DNA of 35,415 nt from SAR116 cluster bacterium AG-321-K23 (GCA_003284565.1 QBXO01000020.1:1-35415), one strand, 5' to 3'. Numbered from the stretch's first letter, positions 15,792 to 25,450 are shown. Translations and numbers: made by a program. The notes: generated from the sequence alone by a model not told the origin.

Positions 15792-17087
15792 TTAAGAATA
15801 AATACTAAAACAAACTGGCTTTGTAATTACCCCATCTAAAGTTGATATTTTTAATAAAGAGTCGTTTAGCACAGAACCTTCAGCCTCATGAGTAATTATT
15901 ACTAATTCAGCAGTTTTGTCTTCGTGATTAGATTTTTGAATAAAGCTTTCAATTGATAAGTCATAATCTTTAAAAATAGACGTAACATCAGCTAGTACAC
16001 CAGATTTATCTTCTACATTAAGTCTTAAGTAATACTTAAATTTATTTGTAAAAGGTATTGTTTTATAATTACTTTTTATGTCCTTTGAGTTTCTTCCAAA
16101 CGAAAAAACCTTTGTTTCATTAGCATAATCAACTATATCTGCCAAGACAGCAGATGCGGTAGGTTCACCACCAGCCCCAGCCCCAGTAATCATTACTGAG
16201 CCAGCTAAACTTGACTCGATTTGGACAGCGTTCAGTACCCCAGCAACACTTGAAAGTCCATGATTTTTTGATATAAGCCATGGCTCAATAGAACAACATA
16301 ATTCATCTTCACCATTTTTATTTTTAGATAACAAAGAATTACCTAATAACTTTATTTTATAACCTAACTGGTTACAGTATGAAATATCATTCAGTGTAAT
16401 ATCTCTGATTCCCTTAATTGAAAGATTATTAACATTTGGCATTTTCCCATAAGCTAATGCTGACAATATTATGGTTTTATGCGCTGCATCAATTCCATCT
16501 ACATCAAAAGATGGATCTGCTTCAGCAAAACCTTTGATTTGTGCTTCTTTGAGAACTATATCAAAACTTTTTTGTTCTTTTTCCATTTCGGATAAAATGT
16601 AATTGGCAGTTCCATTTAAAATGCCTGTAAGCTTAGTTATGTCATTTACTATTAATCCTTCTCTAATAAGTTTGAGAATAGGAATGCCTCCTGCAACAGA
16701 GGCTTCAAATGAAAAGAATAAATTTTTTTCTTCAGCTATTTCGGCTAACTCTTTACCATATTTAGCTATTAATGCCTTATTAGCAGTAATAACTGCCTTA
16801 TTATTATTTAGTGCAGAGAAACATAAATCTTTTGCAACACCCTCATCACCGCCGATTAATTCGACAATCACATTAATGTTATTATCTGACACCATTTCTA
16901 AAGGATTATCAAAAAATTTAAGATGATTAATATCAACTTTTCTTTTTTTATTTTTTGATCTTGCTGAAACTGCTACTAACTCAATCTGGAATAAGTTTTT
17001 TTGAACTCTGAAACCTTTAATCAACTGATAAGCAACCTCTTCACCAACATTTCCAAGCCCTGCGATTCCTATTTTTATAGGTTTCAT
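15792..17087 (-). CDS. hom: Homoserine dehydrogenase
   Basis: It reduces aspartate semialdehyde to homoserine with NAD(P)H, the branch point to threonine and methionine. At 431 aa it has the three expected parts. There is an N-terminal Rossmann domain with GLGNVG (10-15). The catalytic domain starts around GILNGTANYILSEME and contains EADPSFDVDGIDAAHK. A C-terminal ACT domain (about 355-431, LRLNVEDKSGVLADVTSIF) is expected to bind an amino-acid effector. A good ribosome site (AGAAGGA) precedes the ATG. The gene is insulated from the upstream ribosomal operon by an intrinsic terminator, so it should have its own promoter in the gap, which I could not pin down. Confidence 0.96.
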   Translation of the reverse strand: MKPIKIGIAGLGNVGEEVAYQLIKGFRVQKNLFQIELVAVSARSKNKKRKVDINHLKFFDNPLEMVSDNNINVIVELIGGDEGVAKDLCFSALNNNKAVITANKALIAKYGKELAEIAEEKNLFFSFEASVAGGIPILKLIREGLIVNDITKLTGILNGTANYILSEMEKEQKSFDIVLKEAQIKGFAEADPSFDVDGIDAAHKTIILSALAYGKMPNVNNLSIKGIRDITLNDISYCNQLGYKIKLLGNSLLSKNKNGEDELCCSIEPWLISKNHGLSSVAGVLNAVQIESSLAGSVMITGAGAGGEPTASAVLADIVDYANETKVFSFGRNSKDIKSNYKTIPFTNKFKYYLRLNVEDKSGVLADVTSIFKDYDLSIESFIQKSNHEDKTAELVIITHEAEGSVLNDSLLKISTLDGVITKPVCFSIYS

Positions 17088-17141
17088 TGCATTTCCTTCT
17101 CATTTAAAAGTAACAAATTACTTATAAAATATATTTAAGAT

Positions 17142-17168
17142 AAAAAAAAGGTGTGCATTGCACACCTT
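17142..17168 (-). terminator. Intrinsic terminator of the rplM-rpsI operon
   Basis: On the minus strand AAGGTGTGCA and TGCACACCTT form a perfect 10-bp inverted repeat around one base (17148-17168), realistically a hairpin with a few unpaired loop bases. It runs directly into a stretch of T's (A's on the plus strand at 17142-17149). It begins 25 bp after the rpsI stop and ends before hom. Confidence 0.88.
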
Positions 17169-17193
17169 ATAAATTAAATTAATATACACTTCT

Positions 17194-17682
17194 CTATCGT
17201 TTTGAAAATTGAAAACTTTTTCTAGCTTTAGCCCTACCATATTTTTTACGTTCAACAACTCTAGAATCTCTGGTTAACATTCCTGCTGTTTTCAATGACT
17301 TTCTTAGATCTGGTTCAAAAAGACATAAAGCCCTACTTAAACCATGTCTAACAGCTCCTGCCTGCCCAGATAATCCACCACCTTTAACTGTTGCAACAAC
17401 GTCAAACTGATCTTTTCTTTCGGTTACATCAAACACAAAATTCAACTGCATTTGAAGAACTGGTCTAGCAAAATAATTTACCATTTCTTTGCCATTAATC
17501 GAGATCTTTCCTGTACCTCGCTTTACCCAGACACGGGCTGTAGATTCTTTCCTTCTACCAGTTGCATATGACCTACCAAGAGCATCAATTTTTGGGTCAT
17601 TAATTATGGACTCTTCTTTGACATCAACTTTCAGTTTAGATAAATCATTAAGACTATTTGTTTCTTTATTTTCTTCAGCCAT
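17194..17682 (-). CDS. rpsI: 30S ribosomal protein S9
   Basis: Ribosomal protein uS9 of the small-subunit head; its C-terminal tail reaches the P-site tRNA. The body begins around [18 protein letters not shown] (about 39-56), contains [19 protein letters not shown], and ends [16 protein letters not shown] with the conserved basic tail. The 162 aa include an acidic N-terminal extension of about 35 residues, common in alphaproteobacterial S9 but absent from the 130-aa E. coli protein. It lies 10 bp after rplM, forming the usual L13-S9 operon, and is closed by a strong terminator. Confidence 0.97.
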   Translation of the reverse strand: MAEENKETNSLNDLSKLKVDVKEESIINDPKIDALGRSYATGRRKESTARVWVKRGTGKISINGKEMVNYFARPVLQMQLNFVFDVTERKDQFDVVATVKGGGLSGQAGAVRHGLSRALCLFEPDLRKSLKTAGMLTRDSRVVERKKYGRAKARKSFQFSKR

Positions 17683-17692
17683 ATTTAAACCT

Positions 17693-18157
17693 TTAACTAT
17701 TTTTTCTATTCATAGATTTTACATCTAATGTTACTGGAGATTGAGCTTCATGAGGATGCTTGTTGCCAGCGTAAACATATAGCTGCCTCATTACTTGACG
17801 TCCAAGTGGGCCACGAGGAATCATTCTTTCTACAGCTTTACGGATCACTCTATCTGGAAATCTACCATCTAAAATTTTATCGGCTTTTCTTTCTTTTATG
17901 CCACCAGGGTATCCAGTATGCCAATAATATGTTTTTTGAGATCTCTTGTTTCCAGTCAAAACAACTTTTTCACAATTTACAACGATTATATTATCACCAC
18001 ATGCCATGTGTGGGGTATATCCAACCTTATGCTTACCTCTTAATCTATTTGCAATAATTACAGCTAAGCGTCCTAAGACCAAACCTTCTGCATCTACAAC
18101 AAACCAATCTTTATTAATATCTTTTGGTTTTGCTGAGTAAGTACCTTTTAAGGACAT
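17693..18157 (-). CDS. rplM: 50S ribosomal protein L13
   Basis: Ribosomal protein uL13, an early assembly protein of the large subunit. At 154 aa it has the normal length. The recognisable blocks are [50 protein letters not shown] and the [23 protein letters not shown] signature. It is first in the rplM-rpsI operon and is preceded by AAGGG about nine bases before the ATG and by a clear promoter. Confidence 0.97.
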   Translation of the reverse strand: MSLKGTYSAKPKDINKDWFVVDAEGLVLGRLAVIIANRLRGKHKVGYTPHMACGDNIIVVNCEKVVLTGNKRSQKTYYWHTGYPGGIKERKADKILDGRFPDRVIRKAVERMIPRGPLGRQVMRQLYVYAGNKHPHEAQSPVTLDVKSMNRKNS

Positions 18158-18199
18158 TTCATCTTCCCTTAATGAAAATTGGTTTATAAAATTTATGTT

Positions 18200-18228
18200 T
18201 AGTTAACCTTTTTATCTTTAACAGTCAA
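18200..18228 (-). promoter_or_regulatory. Promoter of rplM-rpsI
   Basis: On the minus strand TTGACT (18223-18228) and TAACTA (18200-18205) are separated by exactly 17 bases, 42 bases upstream of the rplM start codon. The 230-bp divergent gap to trpD also holds two TATAAT hexamers on the plus strand (18249-18254 and 18283-18288). Either could serve trpD, but neither has a good -35. Confidence 0.6.
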
Positions 18229-18387
18229 TTAAAAAGTTCTAAGTATTCTATAATAATTTCAATTACTTAATTAAATGAGTATTATAATACCACATAAATA
18301 TGATAGATAAAGAAATATAGATTAAATTATTAAAAAATATTATTATAATTTAAAATTACCTAAAGTAAATTATGGATGAGCTAATAA

Positions 18388-19410
18388 ATGAATTATGATT
18401 TGGATTTTAAAAATATTTTAAAAATTGTTACTGATGGAAACGAATTGAGTCATCAACTAAGCAAATCAGCATTTGAGATTATTATGTCTGGAAAAGCAAC
18501 TGATGCCCAAATATCGTCGTTTTTGACAGCTATTAAAATGCAAAATCATAACCCGAATGTTATTGCAGCAGGAGCTAAAATTCTTAGAGAAAAATGTTCA
18601 AAAATCAAATCTAAGGAAAATACTATCGATGTTGTAGGAACTGGTGGAGACAATTTAGGGACTTTAAATATATCTACTGCAGTTTCTTTTGTATTAGCTG
18701 GAACAAATATTCCAGTAGCAAAACATGGAAATTATTCTGCTACGTCTAAGTCAGGAGCTGCAAATGTTTTGAAATCTCTATCAGTAAATATTGATTGTGA
18801 ACTTGACATTGTAGAGAGATGTCTGGACAAAATTGGTATTTGTTTTCTTCTTGCTCCCAAACATCATATTGCAATGAAATATGTTGGAAAAATAAGACAA
18901 GAAATAGGCATAAGAACCATATTTAATTTGTTAGGTCCCTTATCAAACCCAGCATTAGTAAAAAGACAATTATTAGGTGTTTATGACAAATCTCTAATTC
19001 TACCATTTGCAGAATCACTAAAAACTCTTGGATCTACTCATGCATGGATAGTCAATGGTAGTGACGGCTTAGACGAAGTTACTATAACTGGAGAGACTTA
19101 TTGTGCTGAACTTAAAAATGGGAATATAAGACAATTTTCAATTAATCCATCTGATATTGATATTCCTACTGCCAAAATATCTGATATTGTGGGTGGAGAA
19201 CCTGAAGAGAATGCTAAAGAAATTATTGAATTGTTTAATGGTAAAAAAAGTAAGTTTAGAGATGTTGTAATTTTAAATTCCGCTTCTGCATTAGTTGCTA
19301 CCGGAAATGCTCAAAATCTTCAAGAAGGTGCATTAAAATCAATAGAGTCATTAGACAAAGGAAAAGCTTTAGAAAAATTAGAAATGTTGATAGAAATGAC
19401 TAATTCGTAG
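18388..19410 (+). CDS. trpD: Anthranilate phosphoribosyltransferase
   Basis: It joins anthranilate to phosphoribosyl pyrophosphate in tryptophan synthesis. At 340 aa it is full length, an unfused TrpD. The PRPP motif VGTGGD is at 83-88, KHGN at 112-115 and the anthranilate-site block IRTIFNLLGPLSNP is present. After KHGN most relatives have Arg; here it is Tyr116 (KHGNYSATSKSG), a possible minor change. It heads the trpD-trpC-moaC-moeA run; trpE and trpG are not in the window. I saw no Trp-rich leader peptide upstream, so classical attenuation is not supported. Confidence 0.96.
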   Translation: MNYDLDFKNILKIVTDGNELSHQLSKSAFEIIMSGKATDAQISSFLTAIKMQNHNPNVIAAGAKILREKCSKIKSKENTIDVVGTGGDNLGTLNISTAVSFVLAGTNIPVAKHGNYSATSKSGAANVLKSLSVNIDCELDIVERCLDKIGICFLLAPKHHIAMKYVGKIRQEIGIRTIFNLLGPLSNPALVKRQLLGVYDKSLILPFAESLKTLGSTHAWIVNGSDGLDEVTITGETYCAELKNGNIRQFSINPSDIDIPTAKISDIVGGEPEENAKEIIELFNGKKSKFRDVVILNSASALVATGNAQNLQEGALKSIESLDKGKALEKLEMLIEMTNS

Positions 19411-19423
19411 GGCTGAAAATAAA

Positions 19424-20212
19424 ATGATGACAAAACTTAGAGAAATTATAGATTATAAAAGAGAAGAATTTACTTTTAGAAGAAATCAAACAAACAAATT
19501 TGAACTTCAATCTAAAATTGATCAACAAAAAAAACCAAGAAAATTCATAGAAAACCTAAATAAGGCAAAAAAATTAAATCTTATAGCAGAAATAAAAAAA
19601 GCCTCACCAAGTAAAGGATTAATAAGAAAAAATTTTGATCCAATTGAGCTTGCAAGATGTTATCAAATTGGAGGCGCTTCATGTTTATCTGTTTTAACTG
19701 ATGAGAAATATTTTCAGGGAAATAATAAATATATTGAAATTATAAAAAAAGAAATTGATTTACCAGTTCTTAGAAAAGATTTTATAGTTGATCCTTGGCA
19801 AATAAAAGAATCTAGGTCGTTAGGTGCTGATTGTATATTATTAATAATGGCAGCTCTAAATTTAGAGGATGCAATCTTACTGGAAAAAGAAGCTATGGAT
19901 TTAGGCATGGATGTGCTTATAGAGACACATACTCATGAAGAAATTAAGATGGCAAATGTACTTAAATCAAAATTAGTTGGTGTTAATAATCGAAATTTAA
20001 AAACAATGGAAGTAGATATAAATAATGCTATTAAATTAAAAAAATTTATTGATCCAAACAAAATTGTTGTGGCTGAAAGCGGGCTTAAAACACACTCAGA
20101 TCTTTTGTTATTTAAAGAAAATGGAATAATAAATTTTTTAATTGGAGAAAGTCTTATGAAGGAAAAATATTTGACGTTAGCAACAAAAAAAATATTAGGA
20201 ATTAAAAATTGA
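19424..20212 (+). CDS. trpC: Indole-3-glycerol-phosphate synthase
   Basis: It cyclises carboxyphenylamino-deoxyribulose phosphate to indole-3-glycerol phosphate in tryptophan synthesis. It is a TIM-barrel protein of 262 aa, unfused to TrpF. The signature AEIKKASPSKG is at 55-65, LRKDFIVD at 116-123, and GVNNRNLKTMEVD and ESGL follow in order as in the family. Two adjacent ATGs (19424, 19427) are possible starts. It lies 13 bp after trpD, and its TGA overlaps the TTG start of moaC by three bases. Confidence 0.96.
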   Translation: MMTKLREIIDYKREEFTFRRNQTNKFELQSKIDQQKKPRKFIENLNKAKKLNLIAEIKKASPSKGLIRKNFDPIELARCYQIGGASCLSVLTDEKYFQGNNKYIEIIKKEIDLPVLRKDFIVDPWQIKESRSLGADCILLIMAALNLEDAILLEKEAMDLGMDVLIETHTHEEIKMANVLKSKLVGVNNRNLKTMEVDINNAIKLKKFIDPNKIVVAESGLKTHSDLLLFKENGIINFLIGESLMKEKYLTLATKKILGIKN

Positions 20213-20691
20213 GCAAAAATAAACTTACACACTTTGATAAAGATGGAAACCCGTCAATGGTGGACATAAATCAAAAAGATTCAACTGTTCGCGTGGCTAT
20301 TGCAACTGGCAAAATCATTATGAAACCAAATACTCTAAAAAAAATTTTAGGCTTGGAAATTAAAAAGGGCGATGTTCTTAACGTAGCAAAATTGGCAGGT
20401 ATCATGGCAGCAAAAAAAACAGACCAACTAATTCCTTTATGTCACTCTATTCCCTTATCATATGTCAATGTTGATTTAGAACCAAGCATTGAAGAATCGT
20501 CTATAAACATTAGTGCTGAAGCTTCACTTATTGGGAAAACTGGTGTTGAGATGGAGGCTTTAACTGCAGTTTCAGTTGCTGCTCTTACCATTTATGACAT
20601 GTGTAAGTCGATTGACAGAGAAATGATACTAACAAATGTAAGACTTATGCATAAATCTGGAGGAAAATCTGGAGAATTCAATGCAGTCTGA
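20209..20691 (+). CDS. moaC: Cyclic pyranopterin monophosphate synthase
   Basis: It converts the MoaA product to cyclic pyranopterin monophosphate in molybdenum cofactor synthesis. At 160 aa it has normal length. The visible motifs are LTHFDKDGNPSMVDI at the N-terminus, LCHS (77-80), EMEALTA (114-120), YDMCK with Asp130 (129-133) and LMHKSGGKSG (146-155). The start is TTG, overlapping the trpC stop, and fits the family's N-terminus exactly. The trpC-moaC-moeA-lexA order is a conserved alphaproteobacterial arrangement. The product would supply cofactor to the hydroxylase at 0.9-4.5 kb. Confidence 0.96.
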   Translation: MSKNKLTHFDKDGNPSMVDINQKDSTVRVAIATGKIIMKPNTLKKILGLEIKKGDVLNVAKLAGIMAAKKTDQLIPLCHSIPLSYVNVDLEPSIEESSINISAEASLIGKTGVEMEALTAVSVAALTIYDMCKSIDREMILTNVRLMHKSGGKSGEFNAV

Positions 20692-21913
20692 TTTGCTGTC
20701 ATTAGATGAGGCAATCAATAAAATTAAATCCAACTTTAAGAAAATAGGTAACGAAGATATTTTTCTTAAAAATGCTTTAGGTAGGTGCTTAGCCAAACCC
20801 ATAATAAGCGAAATAGACAATCCGAAGTATAATGTTTCTTCAATGGATGGATATGCTGTAAATTACAAAGATTTTGCTAAATTAAAAGACAGCAAATTTA
20901 AAAAATTCAAAATTATTGGCGAGTCTTCTGCAGGCGTTCCTTACTCAAAAAAACTCAATACTTGTGAAACAGTCAGAATTTTTACTGGTGCCAAATTACC
21001 TAAGGGAAGTAATACAGTTATTATTCAGGAGGATGTTAAAGTTTCTAATGATACTAATTATATAATAATTGAAGAAAGTCCTAAAAAAAATCAGTTTGTT
21101 CGTAAGAGAGGATTAGATTTTAAAAAAAACAACATTCTTTTTGAAGAAGGAACTATCCTAAAATCACGGCACCTTGGATCTATTGCTATGACTGGACAAG
21201 CTTGGTTGACAGTGTCTAGAAAACCAACTGTTTCTATACTATCTACTGGCAACGAAATTTTAAAAGTAGGAGAGCAAATATCAAAAGATAAAATTCCTAA
21301 TGGTAACAGTCTTATGTTGGCATCTATGATCCAAGAGTTTGGGGGTATAGCAAGAATTTTACCAGTTGCCAAAGATAATTTACAAGATATTTATGAAATA
21401 TTAAAAGATGCTCTTGATAGTGATTTAATAATAACAACTGGAGGAGTTTCAATTGGAAAATACGACCTAATACAAAAAGTGCTATCAAAATTTGAGAATA
21501 AAATTGAATTTTGGAAAATAGCTATGAGGCCTGGGAAACCGCTACTTTTTTCAAAAATAAACAATACACCACTAATTGGATTGCCAGGAAACCCGGTGTC
21601 TTCGGGTGTTTGCTCATTAATATTTGTAAACATAGCTATAAGAAAAATGTTAGGTGATAACAGTTACTTCCCACTTTTTGAAAATGGTGTTTTAAATGGC
21701 CAAATGTCTAAAAATGATAAAAGGCTAGATTTTGTAAGAGCAAACTCAAGCTACAATAATGGAGTGTTAAAAGTTACACCATTTAACTTACAGGATAGCT
21801 CAATGATTACCAATTTTTCCAGAGCAGACTGTTTAATCGTTAGAAATCCATTCGATAAAGCAATCACCAATGGAGAAAATGTTAAAGTATTTAAATTTCC
21901 AAATAATATTTAA
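20681..21913 (+). CDS. moeA: Molybdopterin molybdenumtransferase MoeA
   Basis: It inserts molybdate into adenylylated molybdopterin, the last common step of Moco synthesis. At 410 aa it is full length. The N-terminal block VSSMDGYAV (52-60) is followed by the MoCF-binding domain with LSTGNEI, TTGGVSIGKYD and GLPGNPVSS. The C-terminal beta-barrel domain contains FVRANSSYNNG. It overlaps moaC by 11 bp, so the two are translationally coupled. No moaA, moaE, moaD or mobA is in the window. Confidence 0.96.
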   Translation: MQSDLLSLDEAINKIKSNFKKIGNEDIFLKNALGRCLAKPIISEIDNPKYNVSSMDGYAVNYKDFAKLKDSKFKKFKIIGESSAGVPYSKKLNTCETVRIFTGAKLPKGSNTVIIQEDVKVSNDTNYIIIEESPKKNQFVRKRGLDFKKNNILFEEGTILKSRHLGSIAMTGQAWLTVSRKPTVSILSTGNEILKVGEQISKDKIPNGNSLMLASMIQEFGGIARILPVAKDNLQDIYEILKDALDSDLIITTGGVSIGKYDLIQKVLSKFENKIEFWKIAMRPGKPLLFSKINNTPLIGLPGNPVSSGVCSLIFVNIAIRKMLGDNSYFPLFENGVLNGQMSKNDKRLDFVRANSSYNNGVLKVTPFNLQDSSMITNFSRADCLIVRNPFDKAITNGENVKVFKFPNNI

Positions 21914-21941
21914 AACTTGTATTTTGATTACTTGTACTGTA

Positions 21942-21956
21942 GAACAAAAAGTGAAC
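21942..21956 (+). promoter_or_regulatory. LexA operator (alphaproteobacterial SOS box) upstream of lexA
   Basis: GAAC, seven bases and GAAC (GAACaaaaagtGAAC) is a perfect match to the direct-repeat SOS box GTTC-N7-GTTC of Alphaproteobacteria, read on the other strand. It lies in the 54-bp gap after moeA, 11 bases before the lexA ATG. It implies that LexA represses its own gene. It also argues against the upstream TTG start at 21917, which would put the operator inside the coding region. Confidence 0.8.
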
Positions 21957-21967
21957 ATGAGGAAATT

Positions 21968-22651
21968 ATGTTAACTGATAAACAAAATCAATTATTAAGT
22001 TTTTTAATTAAACGTATAGAACAAGGTGGTGTCTCCCCTTCGTACGAAGAAATTTGTTTAGAGCTTAATTTAAAATCTAAATCTGGCATTCACAGAATTG
22101 TTAAAGCTCTTGAAGAAAGAGGATACATTGAACATATAGAAAATAAAGCTAGAGCAATAGCTCCAACTAAATACCCAAATGGGCAGCCCTTTATTAGTAA
22201 TGTAATAAATATTAATAAGTTATTACATCCAAAAGATAGAGATTACAAAAAAAGTTCTAATGAAGACACAAAACAGATACCAATGTTAGGAAAAATTGCA
22301 GCTGGAACACCAATTGAAGCAATTTCAAATTATGATCAACATATTGATGTGCCAAAAAATTATTTACTTTCCGAAGATAGTTTTGCCTTAACAGTAGAAG
22401 GAGACTCTATGATTGACGAAGGTATCTTTGATGGAGATACCGTAATAATAAGTAAAACAACTGATATTAACAATGGGGATATTGTTGTTGCTTTAATAGA
22501 CAAAGAAGAAGCAACATTAAAAAAGTTTAGAAAAAAAGGGGATAGTATTGCACTTGAACCTGCTAACAAACATTATAAAATCCAAATTTACGGTCCAGAT
22601 AGGATTATAATACAAGGTAAAATGTGTGCATTGATAAGGAAATATTTTTAA
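21968..22651 (+). CDS. lexA: LexA repressor
   Basis: Transcriptional repressor of the SOS regulon that self-cleaves when RecA is activated. From the ATG at 21968 it is 227 aa. The N-terminal winged helix covers MLTDKQNQLLSFL to about residue 65, with the recognition region LKSKSGIHRIVKALEERGYI. The cleavage bond is Ala112-Gly113 (KIAAGTP). The serine-lysine dyad is Ser147 (VEGDSMID) and Lys185 (EATLKKF). GAGG at 21959-21962 is the ribosome site. It follows moeA by 54 bp and is autoregulated through the SOS box in that gap. No other SOS box was recognised in the window. Confidence 0.96.
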   Translation: MLTDKQNQLLSFLIKRIEQGGVSPSYEEICLELNLKSKSGIHRIVKALEERGYIEHIENKARAIAPTKYPNGQPFISNVININKLLHPKDRDYKKSSNEDTKQIPMLGKIAAGTPIEAISNYDQHIDVPKNYLLSEDSFALTVEGDSMIDEGIFDGDTVIISKTTDINNGDIVVALIDKEEATLKKFRKKGDSIALEPANKHYKIQIYGPDRIIIQGKMCALIRKYF

Positions 22652-22725
22652 ATTATATTAATAACTCTTTAAATTTATACAAAATTATGTCAAATATTTT
22701 CAATTAATTTATTCAAGGCAGTGAT

Positions 22726-24099
22726 TTGAACGTAGTTACAAGATTTGCACCCTCACCCACAGGAAAACTTCATATTGGCGGTGCTAGAACTGCGATTATT
22801 AACTATTTATTTGCAAAAAAACATTCCGGAAAATATTTAGTTAGAATTGAGGATACCGATAAAAAAAGATCTTCTAAGGAAGCCATTAAGGCAATTCATA
22901 CAGGTTTAAATTGGCTAAATGTAAATTCTGAATTCAAAATAGTATACCAATCTCAAAATTATAATTCACACATAAAAGTTGCTAATGAACTTTTAGAAAA
23001 AGGATTTGCTTACAAATGTTTTTTAAATTCTGATGAATTGGAAAAATTAAGAATAAAAAGCCGTGAAAATGGAATTCCAATTAAATCACCATGGAGAAAC
23101 AAAAGAGAACAAGATGAGGATAAGAATAGAAAATTCGTTATTCGGTTAAAAATGCCATCTGATGGTGTAACAATAATTGATGATTTAGTTCAAGGAAAGA
23201 TTACAGTGAAAAATGAAATTCTTGACGATATGGTTATTTTAAGATCCGATAAAACACCAACTTATATGTTATCTTCAGTAGTAGATGACAATGATATGGG
23301 AATAACTCATATAATTAGAGGTGATGATCATTTTAACAATGCGTTTAGACAAATACAAATTATTAAATATCTTAATTGGAATATACCGTATTACGCACAT
23401 ATACCTCTAATTCATGGAGCAGATGGAGCTAAATTATCTAAAAGACATGGAGCTACAAGCCTTTTTGATTATCATAATTTAGGTTACACTAGTGAAGCAA
23501 TGTTTTCATACTTACTTCAATTAGGATGGTCTGCCAAAAATGAAAAAGACTATTCTATGGATAGAGCAATAAAGTTATTTACACTTGAAAATGTAAACAA
23601 GTCTCCAGCAAAGTTTGATTTAAAAAAACTTAAAAATATAAATGCTAAAAAATTAAATAGTATGAATGTAAATGAGGTATTAGACTTAGTTATTAATAGA
23701 TTTAATCTATCTTTGAATAGTGAGGAAGAAAAAAGATTTAAATGTTTACTGCCTGCACTACTAAAACGCGTTCAAGTTTACACTGATTTACAAGATGAAT
23801 TTGATTGGATTTTTGAGAAAAATTTTTTTTGTAAGGATAAAAATTTTCAATTTCAATTACAAAAAAATTATTTAATGCTCAAAGAAATCGGATCACTTTT
23901 AAAAAAATGTGAATGGAGCATTCAAAATATTAAAGATTGTCTTAATAACTATATTGTAGAAAATTCACTAACATTTAAAGATATTGGACCAGTTCTAAGA
24001 ATGGCCTTAACAGGTAAAACTAATTCTCCTGATTTAATTTCAATAATTTATGAACTAGGTTGTACTATTACTGTAAATCGACTAAATTATAAATATTAA
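22726..24099 (+). CDS. gltX: Glutamate--tRNA ligase
   Basis: Class I synthetase that attaches glutamate to tRNA-Glu (a tRNA-Glu gene lies at 13857-13931). It is 457 aa. The HIGH motif is HIGG (16-19, in PSPTGKLHIGGART), and the KMSKS motif is KLSKR (236-240). The start is TTG, needed for the conserved NVVTRFAPSPTG N-terminus, with AAGG about eight bases upstream. The zinc-binding Cys cluster of E. coli GluRS is not present, as in many relatives. Alphaproteobacteria often carry two GltX copies, one of which charges tRNA-Gln for GatCAB; which one this is cannot be decided here. Confidence 0.94.
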   Translation: MNVVTRFAPSPTGKLHIGGARTAIINYLFAKKHSGKYLVRIEDTDKKRSSKEAIKAIHTGLNWLNVNSEFKIVYQSQNYNSHIKVANELLEKGFAYKCFLNSDELEKLRIKSRENGIPIKSPWRNKREQDEDKNRKFVIRLKMPSDGVTIIDDLVQGKITVKNEILDDMVILRSDKTPTYMLSSVVDDNDMGITHIIRGDDHFNNAFRQIQIIKYLNWNIPYYAHIPLIHGADGAKLSKRHGATSLFDYHNLGYTSEAMFSYLLQLGWSAKNEKDYSMDRAIKLFTLENVNKSPAKFDLKKLKNINAKKLNSMNVNEVLDLVINRFNLSLNSEEEKRFKCLLPALLKRVQVYTDLQDEFDWIFEKNFFCKDKNFQFQLQKNYLMLKEIGSLLKKCEWSIQNIKDCLNNYIVENSLTFKDIGPVLRMALTGKTNSPDLISIIYELGCTITVNRLNYKY

Positions 24100-24148
24100 A
24101 ATTTAGAAAATCCAAACAAAAACTTGATAATTAAAATAGGTAATAAAT

Positions 24149-25450
24149 ATGTCAAACGATTCATCATCAGATAAAAATAAAATTATATTTAATGATAGAG
24201 AAATGGAACTAAAAACGTTATCAGGTACTGTTGGACCATCCGTAGTGGATATAAGATCACTTTATAATGATTTAGGCATTTTCACCTATGATCCAGGTTA
24301 TGGATCGACGGGTTCATGTGAGTCAGGAATTACATATATAGATGGAGAAAATGGAATATTACTACATAGAGGATATCCCATCGATCAATTAGCTAACAAA
24401 AGTAGTTTTTTAGAGGTCGCTTACTTATTGCTAAATGGAGACTTACCAAAAAAACCAGAAAAAGAAGAATTTGAAGATGCTATAACTTATCACACCATGG
24501 TGCATGAACAATTAATAAATTTTTATAGAGGCTTTAGACGTGATGCTCATCCAATGGCAATAATGGTCGGTGTAGTGGGAGCTCTTTCTTCATTTTACCC
24601 TGATTCAACAAATATAAATGATGAATATGAAAGACTTGTTTCTTCAAGAAGAATGATAGCTAAAATACCAACTATAGCCGCAATGGCCTATAAATATTCA
24701 CTAGGCCAACCATTTAATTATCCTCAAAATGATTTGAATTATGCTGAAAATTTTTTACATATGTGTTTTTCAGTACCAGCGGAAAAATATAAAATAGACC
24801 CAATAATAGCAAGAGCTATGGATAAAATATTAATTTTACATGCTGATCACGAACAAAACGCTTCAACTTCAACTGTGAGAATTGCTGGATCTTCTGGTGC
24901 AAATCCCTTTGCTTGTATTGCAGCGGGTATTGCTTCTTTGTGGGGACCTGCTCACGGTGGAGCGAATGAAGCTGTACTGAAGATGTTAGGTGAAATAGGT
25001 ACAGTTGACAGAATTGGAGAATTTGTAAACAAAGCTAAGAATAAAAATGACCCTTTTAGGTTATTTGGGTTTGGTCATAGAGTTTATAAAAATTATGATC
25101 CAAGAGCAGCTGTAATGAGAGTTTCATGTCATGAAGTTTTAGATTTATTAGGAATAAAAAATGAACCACTATTAGAAATAGCTATGGAGTTAGAAAAAAT
25201 TGCTCTAAATGATGAATATTTTATTGAAAAGAAACTTTACCCTAATGTTGATTTTTATTCAGGAATAATTCTCAAAGCAATGGGGTTCCCTACAGATATG
25301 TTTACAGTACTATTTGCTGTAGCTAGAACAGTTGGTTGGGTGGCTCAATGGAATGAAATGATCACTGATCCAGTTCAAAGAATAGGTAGACCTAGACAAC
25401 TTTATACAGGTAAGACTATTAGAGATTTTGTTGAATTAAAAAACAGATGA
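24149..25450 (+). CDS. gltA: Citrate synthase (type II)
   Basis: It condenses oxaloacetate and acetyl-CoA to citrate at entry to the TCA cycle. At 433 aa it has the N-terminal domain of the hexameric, NADH-sensitive Gram-negative type. The catalytic residues are His269 (GPAHGGAN), His310 (GFGHRVY) and Asp368 (VDFYSG), matching E. coli His264, His305 and Asp362. The substrate motif [14 protein letters not shown] begins at 231. It is 49 bp after gltX. Its TGA at 25448-25450 abuts the stop of lpxB on the other strand with no base between them. Confidence 0.97.
   Translation: MSNDSSSDKNKIIFNDREMELKTLSGTVGPSVVDIRSLYNDLGIFTYDPGYGSTGSCESGITYIDGENGILLHRGYPIDQLANKSSFLEVAYLLLNGDLPKKPEKEEFEDAITYHTMVHEQLINFYRGFRRDAHPMAIMVGVVGALSSFYPDSTNINDEYERLVSSRRMIAKIPTIAAMAYKYSLGQPFNYPQNDLNYAENFLHMCFSVPAEKYKIDPIIARAMDKILILHADHEQNASTSTVRIAGSSGANPFACIAAGIASLWGPAHGGANEAVLKMLGEIGTVDRIGEFVNKAKNKNDPFRLFGFGHRVYKNYDPRAAVMRVSCHEVLDLLGIKNEPLLEIAMELEKIALNDEYFIEKKLYPNVDFYSGIILKAMGFPTDMFTVLFAVARTVGWVAQWNEMITDPVQRIGRPRQLYTGKTIRDFVELKNR

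Noticed and set aside
17088-17141. Riboswitch (threonine, methionine or SAM related) upstream of hom
   Set aside because: The gap after the rpsI terminator is only about 50 bases of AT-rich sequence, too short for a known riboswitch class plus expression platform.
18290-18390. trp leader peptide and attenuator upstream of trpD
   Set aside because: The short frames here (MIDKEI and MDELINEL) contain no Trp codons and there is no terminator/antiterminator hairpin pair with a T-run.
21917-21967. Upstream TTG start adding 17 residues to LexA
   Set aside because: The added residues are not LexA-like, the extension would contain the SOS operator, and the ATG at 21968 has its own GAGG site and the conserved LexA N-terminus.
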